A stretch of 64,000 bases of DNA from Sva-07 sp963829585 (GTDB lineage: Bacteria > Actinomycetota > Acidimicrobiia > Acidimicrobiales > Ilumatobacteraceae): contig CAWHJD010000015.1 of the NCBI GenBank assembly GCA_963829585.1, positions 124,001-188,000 of the forward strand, written 5' to 3'. Positions 1 to 8,788 of this stretch are shown one piece after another; positions within the stretch are counted from its first letter, which is position 1; every line of letters begins with the position of its first letter. The notes below the pieces were generated by a model. That model worked only from the letters and a program-made list of their open reading frames with translations, did no database searches and was not told where the DNA came from. A program made the translations under genes and the position numbers.

Positions 1-2
1 AG

Positions 3-3000
3 GAGGAGGTCAGTGCAATCGTCGCCGGGTTCCCCGGCGTTTACCAGATGCTGCCGTTCGCGGACGGCATCGAGGACGACAGCGACAACTGGGACGATCT
101 GTACGACACGGCGATCTGGGGTGACGGCGCGCCAGTGCGCACGGAACTGCTCACGCTGGCGCGCGACACGCACGCGAAGCTCGCCGAGGCCGGTGTCGAT
201 GCGCCGCGCTTCACCTACGTCGCGGGGTACGGGAAGGACACTCCGTATCGCGTCACGATCGGGGACGGCGGGGAGATGCGCATCGGACAGTTCGCCATGG
301 GCGACGGCCGCGTTGCGCATCGCCTCGGTGAACTCGACGAGATGCCGATGTACTTCGTCGATGCGACACACGGCGGGCTCATCTCGAACCCCACGGTCCT
401 CGACAAGCTCGATGACCTGATCCGCGACGGTACGACGTCCATCACCGATCTGTTCCTCGCCAGACCCCCGGCGCGACGCGGTGTCGGCGGTCAACTACCG
501 AGGATGCTCGCCGTCGACGACATCGACCGAAAGCCACTCGCGCCGGTCACCTGCACGCGTGGAGGCGCCCTTCGCCCGCCGACCAGCGACGACCGTCGAG
601 TGATGGACGATGCGCTGTCGATGGTCCTCGGCGGCGGATCCGACGAGCCGAATCGCTCGCGTCTCAACGTGAGGGTCGTCCACGCCAGCTTGGAGCAGAC
701 CAGCCATCCCGTCGCAGTCGGACACTACGCACGGATGCCGGCCGAAGGAGCGGAGGGCTACCTCGACTGGAAGCTGGGCGGCGTGCTCAACGCCCGGTAC
801 CGCCTGGGGCTGACCGCCGACGACCCCGGGCATGCCCTCGTCGTGCGCACCCCCGAAGGTCAGTGCCCGGGAGGCGCTGTCGTCGTCGGTCTGGGCGAGT
901 TCGGCCTGCTGACCGAGTCGGTCCTGACAGAAGGGATCGCCGACGGCGTACTGCGCCTCGCCCGCATGCGACTCGAAGCCGGCATCGACAGGACCGAACC
1001 GTTCGGATTGGCCTCGGTGCTCATCGGAACACCCGGTCGTTACGGGTTGGAGATCGAATCGTCGATGGTCGCGATCATCGAAGGCGTCATGGGGGCCCTC
1101 GGACGGCTCGGCGACGACCGGCCGAGCGAGTTCGATCTCGAGTTCATCGAACTGTACGAACAGCAGGCCGATGACGCTGCCAAGGCGCTCTGCACGATAC
1201 GTGAGGAGATCGACCACAACCTGCTGGACACCATGGATCTCGACATCACCGAGGTGGTCGAGACACGCGAGGGCGGTCGTCCCGGCGCTCCCACCCACAA
1301 CGTCTCCGGTCGACCATGGATCCGAATGCAGGCATCGCTCCAGTCGCCCGACCCGAACAAGGTCTCACCGATCAGCGAGATCAGCGTGTCGGTCCTCGCC
1401 CGCCAGGCGCAAGCCGACAAGCTCACCCACCAAGTCGACCTGGACAAGATCAGCGACTACGTCAGCGCTGCGATCGACAAGTCCGGGACCGACAGCGTCG
1501 GTCACACGCTCTACGAGCTCCTCCTGCCGCACCGCGTCAAACTCGAGCTCGGTCGGTCCGAGAACATCCATCTGCTCGTCGACGAGCATCTCGGGCAGCT
1601 GCCGTGGGAACTCCTTGCCGCTCGCGACACCGGCGGAAAGGCTCGCGGCGCGCTCGCACTGCGGGCAGGATTTCTTCGCCAGCTGCAGAGCGAGCAGATC
1701 ACTCGGCAGGGCTCCGTGCGACCCACCGGCCTCCAAGCGCTGGTGGTCGGAGACCCGCCGACCAACTTCGGCAGACTGCCGGGCGCGCGACGAGAAGCGG
1801 GCGAGGTCGCGGAGCTGCTGAAGAGTTTCGACTGGGAGGTCACCGAGCACATCTCCCAGGCCGACGACGAGGCCGCCGGACAGTGGGTCGAGATCGACAA
1901 CCTCCTGCATGCAGCCCCCTATCGGGTCGTGCACGTGGCAGCACACGGCATCTTCGATCCGGACGAGCCGAACCGCAGCGGCGTCGTGACCGGCACCGGG
2001 CCACACCATCGACTCACCGCGCTCGACTTCCGCTCGATGTCGGTGCAGCCTGATCTCGTCTTCCTGAACTGCTGTCACCTCGGACGGCTCGAGGCCGGCG
2101 ACGACGTGCGCAAGCTCGAGTCGTGGCTCGATCCACGCCAACTCCGCCAACCCCACAAGCTGGCCGCCACCGTCGCGACACAGCTCATGCAGAACGGCGT
2201 CAAGGCCGTCGTCGTGGCCGGGTGGGAGGTCGACGACCAGGCTGCGGCGGCCTTCGCCGATCGGTTGTACCGATGCCTCCTCGATGCCGAGCCGTTCGGC
2301 GACGCAGTGCGCAAGGCGAGAGCCGCAGCATTCGACGTCACCGGGGAGACATCGAACACCTGGGGCGCGTACCAGTGCTACGGCGATCCGGACTTCCAGC
2401 TCGTGACCGGTTCACGGCCCAGACGTCGCCGTGAACCCATCGTCAGCGACAACCAGTTCATCCAGAACCTGCAGATCCTGACCGGCAACGCCGGGCAGGC
2501 GGACGACGACCACATCCGCAGACTCGACGAGGAGTTGGAGAACCTGGTCGAGGAGGCCGGCGAGCGCCTCGACAGCGCGCACGTCACTCTGGCCGTCGGC
2601 GACGCGTACAAGTCCGTCGGCCAGTTCAAGAAGGCAGCCGAATGGTACGAACGCTGCTTCATCTCGCCCGACGGCCGCGGCGAACTGCGAGCGATCGAGC
2701 AGTACGCCAACATGCTGGTTCGCGACGCTGCCACCACCGCCGACCACACCGACGTTGCCCCGTTCGAGACCGCGGCCGACAAGCTCGGGGCAGTCATCGC
2801 AGCTGTCGGAGAGACTCCCGGGCGGCTGTCGCTGCTCGGATCCGTCTACAAGAAGCTGGCAGTGGTGCTGACCCGGCACCCCGAGGTGGCGGTGCCACCG
2901 GACTCGAGTCTCCCGAAGACCGCGACGGAGGCACTCGCCTCGGCGAAAGCGAAGTACGAGCAGGCCAACGACGCGGCGCTCGCCGGCCTCGACGGACAGC

Positions 3001-3395
3001 CCGACCTCTACAGCGCCAACGTCTGGTTGCAGCTGGAGTACGCGGCCTCGTGCGGCGACCGTCAACGCGACGAGCATCTCGAACTCGCCGGACGCCTCTT
3101 GGACCTGGCGACGCCGAATGCCAACTCCCCGACCAATTTCTGGGACCGATCCCAGCTCGGCGACACACTCCTGACCGTCGCCCTCCTGAGAGGCGACACG
3201 ACGAGTCACACGGACATCAGGCAAGCGATCCACCAGTACGTCACAGCCTTCGAGAGTCGGTCGACGATCAGGGAACGGGACTCGGTACGAACCCACCTCG
3301 ACGACCTCATCACGATCTTCGGAGACCTACCGGCCGATGAGGCCCCAGGACTCGAACTCATCGAGGAACTGAGGCGTGGTCTCCCGTCGGGTTAG
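3..3395 (+). CDS. Alpha/beta-hydrolase-like/CHAT protease/repeat protein (5' end outside window)
   Basis: The reading frame is open to the window edge, so the start lies upstream; the first internal ATG at 48 is not the likely start. The first ~150 residues resemble the C-terminal part of a lipase/LCAT-like alpha/beta hydrolase (FPGVYQMLPF near the edge, THGGLISN with a candidate catalytic His at ~108 counted from the ATG at 48). A CHAT (caspase-like) domain follows: VHVAAHGIF with the catalytic His at ~633 and VFLNCCHLG with the catalytic Cys at ~675/676. The ~330 residues after it are helical and TPR-like (VGDAYKSVGQFKKAAEWYER). CHAT domains are cysteine proteases that often sit in conflict or regulated-proteolysis systems. 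The hydrolase assignment is inference; the CHAT call is firm. The stop codon is followed by a strong hairpin terminator. Confidence 0.8.
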   Translation, partial: EEVSAIVAGFPGVYQMLPFADGIEDDSDNWDDLYDTAIWGDGAPVRTELLTLARDTHAKLAEAGVDAPRFTYVAGYGKDTPYRVTIGDGGEMRIGQFAMGDGRVAHRLGELDEMPMYFVDATHGGLISNPTVLDKLDDLIRDGTTSITDLFLARPPARRGVGGQLPRMLAVDDIDRKPLAPVTCTRGGALRPPTSDDRRVMDDALSMVLGGGSDEPNRSRLNVRVVHASLEQTSHPVAVGHYARMPAEGAEGYLDWKLGGVLNARYRLGLTADDPGHALVVRTPEGQCPGGAVVVGLGEFGLLTESVLTEGIADGVLRLARMRLEAGIDRTEPFGLASVLIGTPGRYGLEIESSMVAIIEGVMGALGRLGDDRPSEFDLEFIELYEQQADDAAKALCTIREEIDHNLLDTMDLDITEVVETREGGRPGAPTHNVSGRPWIRMQASLQSPDPNKVSPISEISVSVLARQAQADKLTHQVDLDKISDYVSAAIDKSGTDSVGHTLYELLLPHRVKLELGRSENIHLLVDEHLGQLPWELLAARDTGGKARGALALRAGFLRQLQSEQITRQGSVRPTGLQALVVGDPPTNFGRLPGARREAGEVAELLKSFDWEVTEHISQADDEAAGQWVEIDNLLHAAPYRVVHVAAHGIFDPDEPNRSGVVTGTGPHHRLTALDFRSMSVQPDLVFLNCCHLGRLEAGDDVRKLESWLDPRQLRQPHKLAATVATQLMQNGVKAVVVAGWEVDDQAAAAFADRLYRCLLDAEPFGDAVRKARAAAFDVTGETSNTWGAYQCYGDPDFQLVTGSRPRRRREPIVSDNQFIQNLQILTGNAGQADDDHIRRLDEELENLVEEAGERLDSAHVTLAVGDAYKSVGQFKKAAEWYERCFISPDGRGELRAIEQYANMLVRDAATTADHTDVAPFETAADKLGAVIAAVGETPGRLSLLGSVYKKLAVVLTRHPEVAVPPDSSLPKTATEALASAKAKYEQANDAALAGLDGQPDLYSANVWLQLEYAASCGDRQRDEHLELAGRLLDLATPNANSPTNFWDRSQLGDTLLTVALLRGDTTSHTDIRQAIHQYVTAFESRSTIRERDSVRTHLDDLITIFGDLPADEAPGLELIEELRRGLPSG

Positions 3396-3410
3396 GCGCC
3401 CGAAAAGCAG

Positions 3411-3435
3411 AAAACCCCTGCACTGCAGGGGTTTT
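3411..3435. terminator. Bidirectional intrinsic terminator
   Basis: A near-perfect palindrome with arms AAAACCCCTGCA and TGCAGGGGTTTT lies 16 bases after the CHAT gene stop and just beyond the 3' end of tRNA-Gly on the other strand. The A-run/T-run ends let it work in both directions. Confidence 0.8.
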
Positions 3436-3438
3436 CGG

Positions 3439-3511
3439 AGCGGACGACCGGGATCGAACCGGCGACCTCAACCTTGGCAAGGTTGCGCTCTACCAACTGA
3501 GCCACGTCCGC
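3439..3511 (-). tRNA. tRNA-Gly (anticodon GCC)
   Basis: The minus strand folds into a 73-nt cloverleaf. The acceptor stem is GCGGACG/CGTCCGC, the D arm contains AGTTGGTAGAGC, the anticodon stem is CAACC/GGTTG with loop TTGCCAA (anticodon GCC), and the T arm contains GGTTCGATCCC. The discriminator is T. CCA is not encoded. Confidence 0.95.
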
Positions 3512-3574
3512 GAGGAATGCACAATCTAGCAGTCCGGGTCCCGGACCGGACAACGAGATCGGCAGCTGATCGAT

Positions 3575-3799
3575 TCAGCGCTGATCAGGCGGGCGCAGAT
3601 CGATGCGCAGGGTGAGGATGCCCTCGTCGAGGGTGACCTCGGCGTCACCGATCATCGCGAAGTCCTGGAAGTCGAGCTTCGACTGCTCGATGAAGTGACG
3701 CCGCCCCTCTCCCTCGACGGGAGGCATCGGACGTTTCTTCACTGCTGCCGCGCGTTCCTTGAACCGTTGGACCATCTCGTCGGGATCGAACGTTGCCAC
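3575..3799 (-). CDS. Small conserved protein of unknown function (74 aa)
   Basis: I do not recognise the family. The GTG at 3799 is chosen because it starts a natural-looking protein (VATFDPDEMVQRFKERAAAV) ten bases after the stop of the upstream membrane protein; the frame stays open further upstream, but that part is arginine-rich and overlaps the neighbour. The N-terminal third is a charged amphipathic helix, followed by RRHFIEQSKLDFQDFAMIGD and a beta-rich C-terminus ending LTLRIDLRPPDQR. No membrane segment or signal peptide is seen. It is probably cotranscribed with the single-pass membrane protein upstream. Confidence 0.6.
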   Translation of the reverse strand: MATFDPDEMVQRFKERAAAVKKRPMPPVEGEGRRHFIEQSKLDFQDFAMIGDAEVTLDEGILTLRIDLRPPDQR

Positions 3800-3809
3800 G
3801 TCGACGACC

Positions 3810-4307
3810 TTACCGGTCGACGCCCTCCGACGAACCGTCGGTGGCCTCGATCCAATCGGGACGCTCGATTCCCTGCGGTGTCGGTGTCCGCGACTCCGGT
3901 GACGGAGGTGCAAGATCCCTTCTCGCGGCCTCGGACAGCGTCGAGGGTCCGAGATCGCTCATCGAGGTGACGGGCCGCTCGGTCAGCTCGAACTCTGCAT
4001 CGAGCGTGGGAGGCGACGACTCCTGACGCAACGGTTCGGCGCCCTCCGGACGCACCTCGTCCAACACACGGCGCTGCGTCGCCGGATCGCTCTGACGGCG
4101 CCACTTCTTGTCGCCCATGCGCTCGAGCGGTGCGAGTACGGGAGGGTCGTACCTCGTCTGACGGAACAGCCAGATTCCCAGGATCAGGAACGCGACACCG
4201 ACGACCAGGAGGCCCGCCACCATGGCGTAGACCAGACGCGTCGAACCCGGGTCACCGGCAGCCAGCAGGACCGGTGTCATCGACGAATGGGTGGTGAGTT
4301 CTCGCAC
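3810..4307 (-). CDS. Single-pass membrane protein, unknown function
   Basis: The product is 165 aa with one hydrophobic segment at about residues 25-48 (VYAMVAGLLVVGVAFLILGI), then FRQTRYDPPVLAPLERMGDKKW and a long acidic, proline-rich cytoplasmic-type tail. A second Met at residue 10 (position 4280) could be the true start. It ends ten bases before the next small gene, so the two look like a unit. No enzyme motif is visible and I do not recognise a family. Confidence 0.65.
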   Translation of the reverse strand: MRELTTHSSMTPVLLAAGDPGSTRLVYAMVAGLLVVGVAFLILGIWLFRQTRYDPPVLAPLERMGDKKWRRQSDPATQRRVLDEVRPEGAEPLRQESSPPTLDAEFELTERPVTSMSDLGPSTLSEAARRDLAPPSPESRTPTPQGIERPDWIEATDGSSEGVDR

Positions 4308-4356
4308 GGAACCGAGATTGTGTCAGTTCCGAACACGGTTGCGTCGGATCACGCAC

Positions 4357-5124
4357 TCAGCGCTGATGCCATGGGCACCACACGGCAGTGCGACCACCGA
4401 TGGTGTCCCGTCGCAACGGCCGGCCGTCGCGATCACATGGCGGGCATTGTGCCCGTACCGTCGGCGAGAGCGTCCCCCGATGGCTTCCGCCTCGCCGCAT
4501 CATGATCGCGAGGCGCCGCCGGATCGCGTTCGCCAGTCGGTCGATCTCCGCGCCGTCGAGATCGTCGGCGGGCCGGTGCGGATCGATCCCCGCCCACCAC
4601 AGGACCTCATCGGCGCACATGTTGCCGAGCCCGGCGACCACCGTCTGATCGAGCAGCACGGTCTTGATCGCGGATCTGCGTCCGGAAATGGCGAGACCCA
4701 GTCGGGCAGCCGTGACGGCGGTGAAGTCCACACCGAGCGCCGAGACGTCGGGATCGAGGCTGAGACGGCCCAGACGACGCGGGTCGTTGAACCGGATCGC
4801 CGGAACGTCACCGCCGGTGAACAGCCGGAGGCGATCCCATCCGGGGTCGTCGCGGCCGGAGGCGTACTGCAGCCTGTCGATCGGGGCGACCCCGTCGACG
4901 ACCACCCGTCCCGTCATCCCGAAGTGCAGGCCGATCGTCGGTCCGGCGGTGTCGACCAGCACGACCTTGCCGGCGCGTCTGATCCCGACGATGGTGACGC
5001 CGACGACCGCATCGACGAATCCCGGCTCGGCGACACGCTCGTCGACCCACGCGTCCTCCACCGTGCGGCCGACCGTGTCCTCCATCGCCAACCGCCAGAT
5101 CTCGGCTTCGAGCCCCTCGGGCAT
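4357..5124 (-). CDS. Fpg/Nei-family DNA glycosylase
   Basis: Excises oxidised bases and nicks the abasic site by beta/delta elimination. The N-terminus MPEGLEAE supplies the Pro and Glu that in this family form the Schiff base and assist catalysis. RRAGKVVLV holds the conserved Lys, GLGNMCADEVLWWAGIDP matches the helix-two-turn-helix, and the C-terminal zinc finger reads CPPC...CPWH, so the fourth ligand is His instead of the usual Cys. At 255 aa it is slightly shorter than typical Fpg (~270-290). It starts 16 bases after metX ends. Whether it prefers 8-oxoG (Fpg) or oxidised pyrimidines (Nei) cannot be read from sequence alone. Confidence 0.85.
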   Translation of the reverse strand: MPEGLEAEIWRLAMEDTVGRTVEDAWVDERVAEPGFVDAVVGVTIVGIRRAGKVVLVDTAGPTIGLHFGMTGRVVVDGVAPIDRLQYASGRDDPGWDRLRLFTGGDVPAIRFNDPRRLGRLSLDPDVSALGVDFTAVTAARLGLAISGRRSAIKTVLLDQTVVAGLGNMCADEVLWWAGIDPHRPADDLDGAEIDRLANAIRRRLAIMMRRGGSHRGTLSPTVRAQCPPCDRDGRPLRRDTIGGRTAVWCPWHQR

Positions 5125-5140
5125 CGCTGTGACCCCGCTG

Positions 5141-6325
5141 TCAGGTGTCGGACTTGGCGACGGCAGCGATGAAGCGTTCGATCGGTTCGTCGAGCTGATC
5201 GCTGTTGATCAGGAACGCATCGTGGCCGTGCGGCGAGTCGATCTCCACGTACTCGCTGGGCACGCCGTTGGCCAGCAACGTCCGGTGGATCTGCTGCTGT
5301 TGATAGGCGGGATAGAGCATGTCGCTCCAGATCCCGACCGCCATGGTCGGCGCCGTCACCCGCAGCATCGCCCGATCCAGCGAGCCGCGGCCGCGCGCCA
5401 CGTCGTGGAGGTCCATGGCCTTGCCGATGGCCAGGTAGCTGTTCGTGTCGAAGCGGAGCGCCAGCTTGCGGCCGTGGTACTCGAGGTAGCGCTCGACCTC
5501 GAACCGCTGCCACATGCCGAGCGTGTCGCCGACGGCAGCCTTGTCGGCGAGTTCGCGGCCGAACCGGTCGGTGAAGACGTTGTCGCTGCGGAATGTCACC
5601 TGCGCGACCATGCGGGCGATCTCGAGTCCCTCGGTCGGGCCGTCACCGGGCTCGGCGTCGTAGTAGTCCCCGCCGCGCCACTTGGGATCGAGGCGGATCG
5701 CACGGCGCCCGATCGCTCCCCACGCGATCTGCTGAGCCGTGGCCTGCATGCAGGTGGCGATCGCCACGAGCGACCTGACCCGACGGGGGTACATCACGGC
5801 CCACTCGAGCGCCTGCATGCCGCCCATGGAGCCGCCGATCACCGCGAGCCAGCGTGGCACACCCAGGTACTCCATGAGCCGGGCCTGCGAGCGGACCATG
5901 TCGCGGATGGTGACGACAGGGAATCTCGATCCGTACGGGCGTCCGTCGACGGGGTGCGGCGATGCCGGCCCGGTCGAGCCCTGACATCCGCCCAACACGT
6001 TGGCGCAGACGACGAAGTACCGGTCGGTGTCGATCGGTTTGCCCGGCCCGACGGTCTCGTCCCACCATCCGGCCGCCAGATGGCCTCGTCCGGGCGGTCC
6101 GGCGGCATGGCTGTCGCCGGTCCAGGCGTGGCACAGCAGGATGGCGTTGGCGCCGTCCGCATCGAGTTGCCCCCACGTCTCGTACGCGACGGTCACGTCC
6201 GACAGTGCAACACCGCAGTCGAGCGCGAAGCGCCGATCGGTCGCGAAGGTGAAGAACTGTCGATGCCCCGGCTCGTCGCCCGGCCTCCAGGCGCCGGACA
6301 CGGGGAGAGGTTGGGCGGTGGTCAT
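5141..6325 (-). CDS. metX: Homoserine O-acetyltransferase
   Basis: Acylates homoserine with acetyl-CoA (some family members use succinyl-CoA) in methionine synthesis; cytoplasmic alpha/beta hydrolase fold. The nucleophile is Ser166 in GGSMGGM. The likely triad partners are Asp335 (IWSDMLYPA) and His368 (HGHDAFL). Family signatures include LCHAWTGDSHAAG and NVLGGCQGSTGP. Length 394 aa is normal for MetX. The start is four bases after the DUF4262 gene stop and the gene is followed by the glycosylase, so a three-gene minus-strand unit is likely. No metY is seen in the window. Confidence 0.92.
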   Translation of the reverse strand: MTTAQPLPVSGAWRPGDEPGHRQFFTFATDRRFALDCGVALSDVTVAYETWGQLDADGANAILLCHAWTGDSHAAGPPGRGHLAAGWWDETVGPGKPIDTDRYFVVCANVLGGCQGSTGPASPHPVDGRPYGSRFPVVTIRDMVRSQARLMEYLGVPRWLAVIGGSMGGMQALEWAVMYPRRVRSLVAIATCMQATAQQIAWGAIGRRAIRLDPKWRGGDYYDAEPGDGPTEGLEIARMVAQVTFRSDNVFTDRFGRELADKAAVGDTLGMWQRFEVERYLEYHGRKLALRFDTNSYLAIGKAMDLHDVARGRGSLDRAMLRVTAPTMAVGIWSDMLYPAYQQQQIHRTLLANGVPSEYVEIDSPHGHDAFLINSDQLDEPIERFIAAVAKSDT

Positions 6326-6329
6326 GGAG

Positions 6330-6815
6330 TCATGACACGGTACCGATGACCGGCTGGGCGAACGTCATGCGTTGTTCGAATCCAGGTTCGTAGGGCATGA
6401 ATCCGTTGCGGTCGGGATAGAGCAGCTGGACGATCTCGAACGGCGCGCCCCGGTACCAGGCGGCCGCCGTGCGGAACCACGGCCCCCACCGGCCGAGATC
6501 GATCGGCGCGAACATGCAGCGCAGATCGTTGTCGAGCAGGCCGACGAGTTCGACACCGAGCGGGATCTCGGTGCCACCTCGGCACGCGTCGGCGACGAGC
6601 GTGACGAGACCGTTCGCAGCGACCGGTGTCAGGCCGAACACGGCAACTTCGGGAAAGCCCACGGCCGATGGCATGCCGATCGAATAGGCGTATCCGGGGG
6701 TGGGTGGCTCGGCGTCGACGTCGGCGGCGACGGGCTCCAGCGCCCATCCCGTCGTCTCGATCATCCACTCGATCTTCTCCGCGTGCGGGATGTGGAAGTC
6801 CGGCAGTTCCATCAC
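6330..6815 (-). CDS. DUF4262 domain protein
   Basis: The 161-aa protein has the DUF4262 pattern: YAYSIGMP, then FPEVAVFGL, then a downstream aromatic segment (GRWGPWFRTAAAWYRG) and VQLLYPDRNGFMP. The biochemical role of the family is not known to me. It has no signal peptide or membrane segment. It lies directly upstream of metX with a four-base gap, so it is probably cotranscribed. An alternative start is the second Met. Confidence 0.75.
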   Translation of the reverse strand: MMELPDFHIPHAEKIEWMIETTGWALEPVAADVDAEPPTPGYAYSIGMPSAVGFPEVAVFGLTPVAANGLVTLVADACRGGTEIPLGVELVGLLDNDLRCMFAPIDLGRWGPWFRTAAAWYRGAPFEIVQLLYPDRNGFMPYEPGFEQRMTFAQPVIGTVS

Positions 6816-6840
6816 GCCAGTCTTGCATCCGGGGTCCGCA

Positions 6841-6875
6841 CCCTGCTGCCGAACCCTGCTGCCGAACCCTGCTGC
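6841..6875. repeat. 13-bp tandem repeat, 2.7 copies
   Basis: The unit CCCTGCTGCCGAA occurs at 6841-6853, 6854-6866 and as a partial copy to 6875. It sits in the 74-base gap between the phosphotransferase stop and the DUF4262 start. Confidence 0.8.
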
Positions 6876-6889
6876 GGGGCATTGCAGGA

Positions 6890-7924
6890 TCAGATCAGCG
6901 AAAGAGCATCGAGGTCGATGGCGTGTTGGAGGTGCCGAGACGCCATCGCCCCGAACATGTCGAGGCTGCGATCGTTCATGGTGACCATCTGCGACGTCAT
7001 GGCCGTGATGAACACGCCGTGGAAGGCCTCACGCCGGTACTGCGTCCAGAGCCAGTCGCGATCGACGTCCACCGCGTACGCACCGAGCGCCTCGGCGTAG
7101 GCCGCAACGAGGTCGCGCTCGTGGGTACGGCGGTCTTCGACGAGCAACCCCGCCCCACAGAAGTACGACAGATCGGTGATCGGCATGCCGTGGGCGGGCG
7201 AACCCCAGTCGACGACGGTGATCGGTGGACCGCCGGCGTCGGTACCGAACAGCATGTTGTCGAGTCGGTAGTCCGTGTGGACCAGCGAGAACGGGCGGGC
7301 CCGACCGCCGATGAAGGCACCGATGTGCTCACCGAATCGCTCGGCGAGATCGAGCATCTCGGCGGTGAGGTACCGCTCGTAGGTGGCGGCGAAGCCGGGG
7401 AACACCATCGACCAGATGACGGCGTATCCGTCGGTGTTCGCGTCCGGATCGTTGCCGTTCAGCCAGTCGATGTCGGCCAGCGTGGGGTCGTTCCACCGAG
7501 GACCGTGCAGCTTGGCCAACTCACGCACGGCGAGGTCGGCGCGTTGGATCGAGCAGCCGGCGAGCTGGTCGCCCTGTTCGGCCGGCGACATGTCCTCGAG
7601 GAGCACGATGTAGTCGTTGGTGGCGGGATCCCAGTCGGCGTGATGGCAGTGCGGCATCCGGATGTCGACCGTGGCCGCCAGTTCACGGAAGAGCTTCACC
7701 TCGCGCTCGTAGCTGCGTACCGACGCCGCCAGCATCCGACTCCGCTCGTCCTCGGCGGGCACCTTGGCGACGATGGACGACGGGATCGTCGGGTCGTCGG
7801 TGACCAGTGACAATCGAACGGTCGTGCTGACGTGCCCGTCGCCGATCGGGCGGGCATCCACGGAACGGACCTCGCCACCGAGGACGCCGGACAGCCAATC
7901 TGCAGTGATGTCGTCAGGACTCAT
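6890..7924 (-). CDS. APH-like phosphotransferase
   Basis: Protein-kinase-like small-molecule phosphotransferase of the aminoglycoside/ecdysteroid-kinase type, 344 aa. Visible elements are the lysine strand (SSIVAKVP, ~50-56), the hinge (DYIVLLEDM), the catalytic loop HTDYRLDN (216-223) and the metal-binding VVDWGS (237-242). The true substrate cannot be read; actinobacterial relatives are often annotated as broad-specificity phosphotransferases rather than resistance enzymes. It is separated from DUF4262 by 74 bases with a tandem repeat. Confidence 0.85.
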   Translation of the reverse strand: MSPDDITADWLSGVLGGEVRSVDARPIGDGHVSTTVRLSLVTDDPTIPSSIVAKVPAEDERSRMLAASVRSYEREVKLFRELAATVDIRMPHCHHADWDPATNDYIVLLEDMSPAEQGDQLAGCSIQRADLAVRELAKLHGPRWNDPTLADIDWLNGNDPDANTDGYAVIWSMVFPGFAATYERYLTAEMLDLAERFGEHIGAFIGGRARPFSLVHTDYRLDNMLFGTDAGGPPITVVDWGSPAHGMPITDLSYFCGAGLLVEDRRTHERDLVAAYAEALGAYAVDVDRDWLWTQYRREAFHGVFITAMTSQMVTMNDRSLDMFGAMASRHLQHAIDLDALSLI

Positions 7925-7953
7925 CGCGACGCACGGTAGTGCTGGACGGCCGC

Positions 7954-7959
7954 TACCGT
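7954..7959 (+). promoter_or_regulatory. -10 box, leaderless start of SURF1-like gene
   Basis: TACCGT ends nine bases before the ATG at 7969. This supports that ATG over the upstream GTG at 7939 and implies little or no 5' UTR. Confidence 0.45.
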
Positions 7960-7968
7960 CGGGCGGAG

Positions 7969-8788
7969 ATGTCCGGGTCGAGCCGTGCTTTGCTGTCGAG
8001 TCCGAAATGGATCGCCTTCCACCTCCTGGTCTTCGTCTCCATCGCGCTCATGATCTGGCTCGCCTTCTGGCAGCTCCGACGCCTCGACGCCCGCCAGGCA
8101 TTCAACGACCACCGTCACGGAACGGATCGACCAGCCCCCGGTCCCGCTCGACGAACTCCTCACCTCGGTGCGCACCGATCCGGGCTCCGTCGAATGGCGC
8201 CAGGTCACCGTGACCGGCGAATACCTGGCGGACCAGATCGTGTGGTTCAACCGGTCACAGGACGGGTTGGCAGGCAAGAACGTCCTCAGCGCACTGGTCG
8301 ACGGCGACACCACCGTCGTCGTCAACCGCGGATTCGTCCTGCTCGACGACGACGTTCGCCCGCCGCCGACCGGCGAGATCGAGGTGCTCGGCCGGATCCG
8401 TGTACCTCCGGGCCGCCAGCTCGGAGAGCTGACCGACTCCTCGCAAGGGCCGCTCACCGAGGTTCGTCGTGTCGATCTCCAACGGCTCGACGAGCAGCTC
8501 CCCGGCGACCTGCTCCCCGTCTATCTCGACCTCATCGGCAGCATTCCGAACATCGCCGCGAGTGATCCGGTACCGGTTCCGCCGCCGACGCTGAGCAACG
8601 GTCCCCACCTGTCGTACGCCGTCCAGTGGTTCATCTTCGCCGCCGCGGTTCTGCTCGGATGGGTACTGGCGGTGCGCCGTTCGCTCGCCGCTCGTCGACC
8701 TCGGAATGTCACGGACGCAGCAGCCGAGCGAACATCGTCGGATTCCCCGCCAACAGTCGACGCCTCATCGACCACGACGACACCTTGA
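7969..8788 (+). pseudogene. SURF1-family cytochrome oxidase assembly protein, apparent frameshift
   Basis: SURF1 proteins assist heme-a insertion into cytochrome c oxidase. The first part reads MSGSSRALLSSPKWIAFHLL and continues into a membrane helix and FWQLRRLDARQAFN. The frame is then lost; the next frame continues naturally as TERIDQPPVPLDELL and WRQVTVTGEYLADQIV, VVVNRGFVLLD, and a second C-terminal membrane helix (YAVQWFIFAAAVLLGWVLAV). The switch lies near 8104-8110 and needs one base removed or two added. Both halves are otherwise intact, which fits a sequencing error or a very recent mutation. The C-terminal tail overlaps the convergent cyclase-like gene by about 80 bases. Confidence 0.75.
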
